5,613 nt of DNA from Massilia sp. (GTDB lineage: Bacteria; Pseudomonadota; Gammaproteobacteria; Burkholderiales; Burkholderiaceae_D). The position numbers were made by a program, and so were the translations under genes. The stretch is taken from the NCBI GenBank assembly GCA_003484545.1, contig DNCF01000438.1, positions 1-5,613 on the forward strand, given 5' to 3'. Within the stretch, counting starts at the first letter, position 1. The number at the start of each line of letters is the position of its first letter. The notes beneath the pieces are model-generated. The model was not told the origin of the DNA. It ran no database searches and saw only the letters and a program-made list of their open reading frames with translations. This document shows, in pieces, positions 1-4,348 of this stretch.

Positions 1-654
1 TTTTATCCCGGCCTGCCGCCCAGGCTGCGGCCGTTCACCGACCTCGACATCGTCTGCGGCGTCGACGAGGCCGGCCGCGGCCCGCTGGCCGGGCCCGTGT
101 TCGCGGCCGCCGTCATCCTCGACCCGAAGCGCCCGATCGAGGGCCTGCGCGACTCGAAAAAGCTGACCGAGGCGCGGCGCGACGAACTGGCCCCGCAGAT
201 CAGGGAAAACGCGATCGCCTGGGCCATCGCCGAATGTTCCTGCGAAGAGATCGACAGCCTGAACATCCTGCATGCGACCATGCTGGCGATGCGGCGCGCG
301 GTCGAAGCGCTGCAAACCGTGCCGACCATCGCCCTGATCGACGGCAACCGCTGCCCGCCGATGGACATCCGCGCCCATGCCATCGTCGAGGGCGACGACA
401 AGTGCCATGCGATCTCGGCCGCGTCGATCCTGGCCAAGACCGCGCGCGACGCCGCCCTGGTGCGCCTGCACGAGCAGTATCCGCAATACTGCTTCGACCA
501 GCACAAGGGCTACTCGACTCCGCTGCACCTGGAGCGCCTGCGCCTGCACGGCCCGTCGCCGGTGCACCGCCGCTCGTTCGCGCCGGTGCGCAACCTGCTG
601 CAGGTCGATTTGTTCGGCGCCGCCGACACCATGAACGAGGCGGCGCCCGCATGA
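1..654 (+). CDS. rnhB: Ribonuclease HII (5'-truncated by window edge)
   Basis: Cytoplasmic endonuclease that cuts the RNA strand of RNA-DNA hybrids and starts removal of single ribonucleotides misincorporated in DNA. The frame is open from base 1 and has no usable start before the first catalytic motif, so the true start lies just upstream; judging from E. coli RNase HII only a few to about 15 residues are missing. Counting from the first visible codon, the GVDEAGRGPLAGP motif holds the first two catalytic acids (D22, E23). The third is the Asp of IDGNRCP (about residue 114) and the fourth is the first Asp of VEGDDK (about 132), followed by the family signature ISAASILAK. The C-terminal HKGY and SPVHRRSFAPVR blocks are also typical. 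The DEDD active site is therefore complete. The GTG at 97 falls after the first active-site motif and cannot be the start. The stop overlaps the next start codon (ATGA at 651-654), so the two genes are probably co-transcribed and translationally coupled. In Burkholderiales rnhB usually follows lpxA-lpxB, which would lie off the left edge. Confidence 0.97.
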   Translation, partial: FYPGLPPRLRPFTDLDIVCGVDEAGRGPLAGPVFAAAVILDPKRPIEGLRDSKKLTEARRDELAPQIRENAIAWAIAECSCEEIDSLNILHATMLAMRRAVEALQTVPTIALIDGNRCPPMDIRAHAIVEGDDKCHAISAASILAKTARDAALVRLHEQYPQYCFDQHKGYSTPLHLERLRLHGPSPVHRRSFAPVRNLLQVDLFGAADTMNEAAPA

Positions 655-1436
655 AGAGCATCACTTCGCGCGACAATGCCTTCTACAAGGACCTGGTCAA
701 GCTCGCCACCAGCTCGCAGGCGCGGCGCAAGGCTGGCCGCACCCTGCTCGACGGCGTGCACCTGTGCCAGTCCTGGCTGGACCTGCGCGGCGCACCGCCG
801 CATTGCGTGGTCTCGGACGAGGCCCTGCACAACCCGGAAGTGGCCGACATCGTCGAGCGCCTGGAGGGCATGCACGTCCACGTGACGGCCTTGCCCGATG
901 CGCTGTTCAAGGCCCTCAGCCAGGTCGAACACGGCGTCAACCTGCTGTTCCTGGTCGACACCCCGCAACCGGCCGCGCCCGCCGCGATGACGGTGTCGGC
1001 CGTGCTGCTCGACGGCGTGCAGGACCCGGGCAACGCCGGTTCCATCTTGCGCAGCGCCGCCGCGGCCGGCATCACCCAGGTCTTCTGCAGCCCGGGCACG
1101 GCCTTCTGCTGGTCGCCCAAGGTGCTGCGCGCCGCCATGGGCGCCCACTTCGTGCTCGAGATCTTCGAGAACGTCGACCTGGCCGCCCTGGTCAAGGGCT
1201 CGAACATCGCCGTGCTCGCCATGAGCGGCTATGCCGAGCAGCGCCTGTACGACGTCGACCTGCGCCAGCCGGTCGGCTGGCTGCTGGGCCACGAAGGGCA
1301 GGGCGTCAGCGACGAGCTGATGGGCCTGGCGTCGCACCGGGTCGTGATCCCGCACGCGGGCCGGGTCGAGTCGCTGAACGTGGCGGCGGCCGCGGCGGTG
1401 TGCTTTTTCGAGCAGCTGCGCCAGCGGCAAGCGTAG
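651..1436 (+). CDS. TrmH/SpoU-family RNA 2'-O-ribose methyltransferase
   Basis: Predicted SAM-dependent 2'-O-methyltransferase of the SPOUT (trefoil-knot) class acting on rRNA or tRNA; 261 residues, a normal length. The N-terminal part (about 1-105) resembles the small substrate-binding domain, opening with ITSRDN and a basic ARRKAGR stretch leading to LLDGVHL. The catalytic SpoU domain (about 115-258) shows the three family motifs: motif 1 DPGNAGSILRSA with Asn128 and the catalytic Arg134, motif 2 LLGHEGQGVS (about 211-220), and motif 3 IPHAGRVESLNVAAAAA with Glu240, Ser241 and Asn243. The start is the ATG in the ATGA overlap with rnhB; a weak GAGG lies 10 bases upstream at 637-640, so coupling to rnhB translation is likely. 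The same frame stays open far upstream, but that stretch is out of frame with rnhB and does not resemble the family. Which RNA nucleotide is modified cannot be read from the sequence. It is RlmB/TrmH-like, but I do not assign a symbol. Confidence 0.93.
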   Translation: MKSITSRDNAFYKDLVKLATSSQARRKAGRTLLDGVHLCQSWLDLRGAPPHCVVSDEALHNPEVADIVERLEGMHVHVTALPDALFKALSQVEHGVNLLFLVDTPQPAAPAAMTVSAVLLDGVQDPGNAGSILRSAAAAGITQVFCSPGTAFCWSPKVLRAAMGAHFVLEIFENVDLAALVKGSNIAVLAMSGYAEQRLYDVDLRQPVGWLLGHEGQGVSDELMGLASHRVVIPHAGRVESLNVAAAAAVCFFEQLRQRQA

Positions 1437-1437
1437 A

Positions 1438-1451
1438 CGGCAGCGCTGCCG
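1438..1451. repeat. 14-bp perfect palindrome after the methyltransferase gene
   Basis: CGGCAGCGCTGCCG lies two bases after the methyltransferase stop codon. As RNA it could form a 5-bp stem with a 4-base loop. No T-run follows (the next bases are CTGAGTTAATC), so it is at best a weak or factor-assisted terminator for the rnhB unit. Confidence 0.4.
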
Positions 1452-1486
1452 CTGAGTTAATCTAAGTCGTAATCTGGGCACCCCAC

Positions 1487-1490
1487 GGAG
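1487..1490 (+). promoter_or_regulatory. Ribosome binding site of the receiver-EAL gene
   Basis: GGAG sits five bases before the ATG at 1496. It fixes the start of the receiver-EAL reading frame, and the protein aligns with CheY-like receivers from this Met. Confidence 0.6.
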
Positions 1491-1495
1491 TAGAG

Positions 1496-2692
1496 ATGGA
1501 CATCGCGCATTTGCACTTTCTGGTTGCCGAGGCCGACAAGGCCCAGCGCGCCGCCACGGTCGAGATGCTGGGGCGGCTGGGCGCGACCCGCCTCACCGAG
1601 GTGCCCGACGGCCACATGGCCCTGCGGACCTTCCAGGCCGGTTTCACGCCGCGCGTGCACATCGCCATCATCGACCTGGACCTGCCGGGGATGGATGGCC
1701 TGGAGCTGATCCGCAACCTGGCCATGCTCGATTCCGACGTCAAGCTGATCGTCACCGGCGCCCAGCCGGCGAACCTGCTGTTCTCGGTCGAGACCCTGGC
1801 CCAGGTCTACGGCATCGACCTGCTCGGCACCGCCGCCAAGCCCGTCACCGCCGCCAAGCTCAAGCCGCTGATCGACAACTACGTGCCGCCGGCCCAGGCC
1901 GGCACGGACGATGCGACGCCGCGCTTTTCCTTCGCCGACATCGGCCTGGGCCTGCAGAAGCGCCAGTTCGAACCCTTCTTCCAGCCGAAGATCGAGCTCG
2001 CCACCGGCCAGGTCAAGGGGCTGGAAGTGTTCGCGCGCTGGCGCCACCCCGAGCACGGCATCCTCAGCCCCTCGGCCTTCATCGATGCGCTGGAACAGAA
2101 CAACCGCGTCGACTTCCTCGACTGGAGCATGATCGAGATGTCCGTCGAGCGTTGCCGCTGGTTCCACGACCAGGGCACGCCGATCTCGATCTCGATCAAC
2201 CTGGCACCCGAGACCCTGGCCCACCCGGCCTTCATCCGCCAGATCACGGCCTGCCTCGGCCGCCACGCGGTGCTGCCGGACACCATCACCTTCGAGATGC
2301 CGGAGTCCTCGGTGCTGAACACCGACCCCAACTTCATCGAGCGCCTGGTGCGCCTGCGCATGATGGGCTTCGGCCTGGCGATCGACGACTACGGCACCGG
2401 CCGCTCGAACCTGCAGCTGCTGGCGCGCATTCCGTTCTCGGAGCTGAAGATCGACCGCAGTTTCGTCGACGGCGCTTCCAAGCGGCGTCCGCTCGGCACC
2501 GTGCTGCGTTCCTGCCTGGGCCTGGCGCACAGCCTGGACCGCATGTCGGTCGCGGTCGGCGTCGAGACGCGCCAGGACTGGGACTTCCTGCAAGGCCTGG
2601 GCTGTACCTATGCCCAGGGCTACCACATCGCCAATCCGATGGAGGCGAGCGCCTTCCCGGGCTGGCTGGAAGAGTGGCGGCACTTTTTCTGA
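1496..2692 (+). CDS. Receiver-EAL response regulator, RocR-like, probably inactive as phosphodiesterase
   Basis: Soluble 398-residue protein with an N-terminal CheY-like receiver (about 5-125) and a C-terminal EAL domain (about 145-390). It has no membrane segment, GGDEF domain or DNA-binding domain. The receiver has the phospho-acceptor Asp60 (IIDLDLPGMDG), Thr87 and Lys115, but the acidic pair is E12-A13 instead of Asp-Asp. EAL residues seen: Glu177 (motif reads EVF, then Arg181), Asn235 (SINLAPE), Glu267 and Glu270 (FEMPES), Asp297-Asp298 (IDDYGTGRS), Lys318 and Asp320 (LKIDRSF), Gln374 (AQGY). From my memory of P. aeruginosa RocR numbering these match at a constant offset of +2. At the position of RocR's general base (Glu in AEGVE) the sequence is AVGVE, Val354. 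The family hydrolyses c-di-GMP to pGpG; here I infer lost or greatly reduced catalysis with possible c-di-GMP binding. No sensor kinase gene is adjacent. It is probably transcribed separately from the upstream pair (59-bp gap with a palindrome). Confidence 0.93.
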   Translation: MDIAHLHFLVAEADKAQRAATVEMLGRLGATRLTEVPDGHMALRTFQAGFTPRVHIAIIDLDLPGMDGLELIRNLAMLDSDVKLIVTGAQPANLLFSVETLAQVYGIDLLGTAAKPVTAAKLKPLIDNYVPPAQAGTDDATPRFSFADIGLGLQKRQFEPFFQPKIELATGQVKGLEVFARWRHPEHGILSPSAFIDALEQNNRVDFLDWSMIEMSVERCRWFHDQGTPISISINLAPETLAHPAFIRQITACLGRHAVLPDTITFEMPESSVLNTDPNFIERLVRLRMMGFGLAIDDYGTGRSNLQLLARIPFSELKIDRSFVDGASKRRPLGTVLRSCLGLAHSLDRMSVAVGVETRQDWDFLQGLGCTYAQGYHIANPMEASAFPGWLEEWRHFF

Positions 2693-2698
2693 GCGCCG

Positions 2699-2710
2699 CC
2701 GCGGCCGCGG
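2699..2710. repeat. 12-bp GC-only palindrome downstream of the EAL gene
   Basis: CCGCGGCCGCGG begins six bases after the receiver-EAL stop codon and is followed by TTCCACTTTTC. It could form a short GC hairpin before a T-containing stretch, which is weakly terminator-like. The stem is only 4 bp with a 4-base loop and there is no clean T-run, so function is uncertain. Confidence 0.3.
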
Positions 2711-2713
2711 TTC

Positions 2714-2737
2714 CACTTTTCACGCAGTTCACTTTTC
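2714..2737 (+). repeat. Tandem CACTTTTC repeat in the leader of the DUF6151 gene
   Basis: Two exact copies of CACTTTTC (2714-2721 and 2730-2737) lie 16 bases apart, directly before the ribosome binding site. They form an AT-rich island in otherwise very GC-rich DNA. They may be an unstructured translation leader or a binding site; no known motif is recognised. Confidence 0.4.
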
Positions 2738-2742
2738 GGGAG
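2738..2742 (+). promoter_or_regulatory. Ribosome binding site of the DUF6151 gene
   Basis: GGGAG with a seven-base spacer to the ATG at 2750 supports that start codon. Confidence 0.6.
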
Positions 2743-2749
2743 TCGAACG

Positions 2750-3337
2750 ATGAGCATCCGGATACGCTGCCGCTGCGGCAAGCTGCAGGGCGAGCTGGAC
2801 ACCGCGGCCGTGGCTGCCCGCGCGAAATGCTATTGCACCGATTGCCGCGCCTTTGCCCGCTTCCTCGGCAACGAGATCACGCTGCTCGACGGCGCAGGCG
2901 GCACCGAGGTCGCGGCGGCGCTGCCGAGCGGCCTGCGCTTCACCGCGGGCCTGGACCAGCTGGCCTGCATGTCGCTCAGCCCCAAGGGCCTGTACCGCTG
3001 GTATGCGCGCTGCTGCCGCACGCCGATCGGGAACACGCCGCGCGATCCGAAACTGCCCTACGTCGGCGTGATCCGCGCCTGCATGGCTGCATCGCCCGCC
3101 GAGCTCGACGCCGCGCTGGGCGCTTCCCACATCGCGACCAACACCCGCACCGCCTACCGCAAGGTGGCGGCGACGCCCGTGGCGACCGCGCTGGCGGTGG
3201 CCAGGATCGGTGGCAAGATCGCCAAGGCCCGCCTGACGGGAAGCTGGAAGAACAATCCCTTCTTCGTTCCCGGCAGCGCCACCCCGGTGCGCCAGCCCGA
3301 GGTCATCTCCGCCGAGCGGCGCGCGGCGCTGAGCTGA
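2750..3337 (+). CDS. Gfa-like cysteine-rich protein, DUF6151 type
   Basis: A 195-residue soluble protein that I recognise as the DUF6151 type, distantly like the Gfa (glutathione-dependent formaldehyde-activating) zinc fold; its biochemical function is not established. The visible zinc-type cysteines are C7-x-C9 followed by Gly (RCRCGKLQGEL), then C27-x-C29-xx-C32 (CYCTDCRAFARFLG), C73 (LACMSL), and the adjacent pair C88-C89 in ARCCRTPIGNTP. In Gfa the CxC plus a later CxxC hold a structural zinc and the CxCxxC holds the second zinc; here the later CxxC is replaced by a CC pair. There is no signal peptide or membrane segment. The last 60 residues are basic and Ala-rich and end in a family-like NPFF(V)PG segment. 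The gene is 57 bases downstream of the receiver-EAL gene and convergent with the phosphoesterase gene, with only 15 bases between stops, so it may be read through from the EAL gene or have its own promoter. The family call is by recognition of the motif set. Confidence 0.85.
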   Translation: MSIRIRCRCGKLQGELDTAAVAARAKCYCTDCRAFARFLGNEITLLDGAGGTEVAAALPSGLRFTAGLDQLACMSLSPKGLYRWYARCCRTPIGNTPRDPKLPYVGVIRACMAASPAELDAALGASHIATNTRTAYRKVAATPVATALAVARIGGKIAKARLTGSWKNNPFFVPGSATPVRQPEVISAERRAALS

Positions 3338-3352
3338 CCAGGCCGGCGGCGG

Positions 3353-4198
3353 TTACAGTTCGATGACCAGCTCGGGCCGGAATCCCTCTTGCTCGCCCTT
3401 GCTCAGGTAGCCGAGCGGGTTGGCGACCACGCGGCAGGACCAGGGCCGGCCGTTCTCCACGCCGCTGACGGTGTAGTCGTTCATGCAGTGCAGATGGCCG
3501 TGCATCCAGACGTCGGCAAATGGGAACAGCCCGTCCAGCGCATTGCAGAAGCCCGCGGTGCCGGCGGCCAGGCCATAGCGCGGATCGGCGCTCGACAGGC
3601 TGGGCGCGAAGTGGGTGACGGCGACCGTGGTGCCGTCGAAGGGGACGGCCAGCGCCGCGCGCAGCCAGGCCTGGCAGTCGAGCGAGAGCGCGCGCATGTC
3701 CTCGGCCAGCATCGGCACGCCGTTCCGCAAGGTCGTGTTCTTGCTCAGGTAGTAGTTGGCCGCGCGAAAGGCCTTGCCGCGCAGTTGCAGCTGGCGGGTC
3801 AGGTCGGTCTCGCGGCTGGCGAGGGCGTCGAAGTCGCTCCACAGCGTGGTGCCGATGAAGCGCACGTGATCGATGACGATCGTCTCGCGGTCCAGCCATT
3901 CGATGCCGAGTTCGGCGCAGAGCGCGCGCAGGCGGGCGTTGGTGTCGTCGAACTCGAGGCCGTCGTATTCGTGATTGCCGGGCACGAAGAGCACGCGCGG
4001 CTGGCCGGCGCCGGAGGATCGCGCCGCAGCGCGCGGCGAAAAGCGCGCCAGGCCGAAATCCGTGCCGTCCAGGCGCGAGCCCGGCTGGTAGGAGCCGATG
4101 TCGCCTGCCAGGACCACGACGTCGGTGTCGGGAGCGATCAGGGGCTGGAAGGCCGGGTAACGTTCGAGGTGAAGGTCCGAGAAAAGCTGTATGCGCAT
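3353..4198 (-). CDS. Calcineurin-like metallophosphoesterase
   Basis: A 281-residue cytoplasmic protein with a complete binuclear metallophosphoesterase site. Counting from the Met of MRIQLFSDLH, motif I is D8-x-H10 (SDLHLE), motif II the bridging D33 (AGDIGS), motif III N75-H76 (PGNHEYDG), then H196 (VTHFAPS), and H235-x-H237 (MHGHLHCMNDY). The fold binds two divalent metals and hydrolyses phosphomonoesters or phosphodiesters; the substrate cannot be inferred here. The start at 4198 is chosen because the first beta-strand and motif I begin here as is usual for the family. A TTG at 4219 would add seven residues (MPLYCPA) without similarity value. No Shine-Dalgarno sequence precedes the ATG, and a -10-like TATACT ends eight bases upstream, suggesting a leaderless message. 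The gene is convergent with the DUF6151 gene and divergent from the oxidoreductase gene. Confidence 0.93.
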   Translation of the reverse strand: MRIQLFSDLHLERYPAFQPLIAPDTDVVVLAGDIGSYQPGSRLDGTDFGLARFSPRAAARSSGAGQPRVLFVPGNHEYDGLEFDDTNARLRALCAELGIEWLDRETIVIDHVRFIGTTLWSDFDALASRETDLTRQLQLRGKAFRAANYYLSKNTTLRNGVPMLAEDMRALSLDCQAWLRAALAVPFDGTTVAVTHFAPSLSSADPRYGLAAGTAGFCNALDGLFPFADVWMHGHLHCMNDYTVSGVENGRPWSCRVVANPLGYLSKGEQEGFRPELVIEL

Positions 4199-4205
4199 AG
4201 CCGGG

Positions 4206-4211
4206 CAGTAT
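4206..4211 (-). promoter_or_regulatory. Candidate -10 box for the phosphoesterase gene
   Basis: On the minus strand TATACT matches the sigma-70 -10 consensus at five of six positions. Transcription starting the usual 6-8 bases downstream would begin at or next to the ATG at 4198. No TTGACA-like -35 lies 16-18 bases upstream; that position is instead occupied by the palindrome at 4228-4241. Confidence 0.4.
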
Positions 4212-4227
4212 AAAGGCAAGTCGCCGG

Positions 4228-4241
4228 CGGTGGCGCCACCG
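4228..4241. repeat. 14-bp perfect palindrome, candidate operator
   Basis: CGGTGGCGCCACCG is a perfect inverted repeat, flanked by partial further symmetry (GCCGG at 4223-4227 and CCGGC at 4239-4243). It overlaps the place where the -35 of the phosphoesterase promoter should be and is also upstream of the oxidoreductase gene, as expected for a shared operator. A plain hairpin or chance GC palindrome is possible. Confidence 0.4.
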
Positions 4242-4335
4242 GCTTGTCACGTAGCGGATCGTCCGAATCGTCCTCGATGGTGCGGCGCCGTACAGAGCGG
4301 GACGCCGGCCGCGTTTACGGTACATGCTCCATTGC

Positions 4336-4342
4336 AAGGGAG
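4336..4342 (+). promoter_or_regulatory. Ribosome binding site of the oxidoreductase gene
   Basis: AAGGGAG followed by a six-base spacer to the ATG at 4349 is the strongest Shine-Dalgarno sequence in the window and fixes this start. The nearby ATG at 4324 is in another frame. Confidence 0.7.
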
Positions 4343-4348
4343 ACCGTC

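Larger units (their letters stand above)
4199..4348. other. Divergent intergenic region between phosphoesterase and oxidoreductase
   Basis: This 150-bp gene-free region must hold the promoters of both divergent genes. It contains the TATACT box for the leftward gene, the 14-bp palindrome, a TTGTCA (4244-4249) that resembles a -35 for the rightward gene but has no good -10 partner, and two ATCGTCC copies (4258-4264 and 4267-4273). I see no small ORF with convincing coding character and no RNA gene in it. Confidence 0.6.

Noticed and set aside
234..650. Upstream extension of the methyltransferase frame within rnhB
   Set aside because: The extension is Arg/Pro/Ala-rich and out of frame with the well-supported rnhB. 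Family similarity begins at the ATG at 651.
510..1481. 323-codon minus-strand open frame antisense to the rnhB end and the methyltransferase
   Set aside because: Low-complexity His/Arg/Gln/Ala-rich shadow. The opposite strand carries the SpoU motifs.
1457..2716. 419-codon minus-strand open frame antisense to the receiver-EAL gene
   Set aside because: Composition is typical of a high-GC shadow frame (rich in Arg, Gly, Val, Asp, His), with no recognisable domain. The plus-strand frame has clear REC and EAL motifs.
2152..3366. 404-codon plus-strand open frame across the EAL and DUF6151 genes in another frame
   Set aside because: It overlaps two well-supported genes in a different frame and has typical shadow composition.
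3331..3373. GAGCTG / CAGCTC inverted repeat around the convergent gene ends as a bidirectional terminator
   Set aside because: Arms of only 6 bp with a 31-base loop and no T-run; not better than chance in this sequence.
4199..4219. TTG start at 4219 for the phosphoesterase
   Set aside because: It adds seven residues outside the conserved fold and has no ribosome binding site, and the candidate -10 box would lie inside the coding region.
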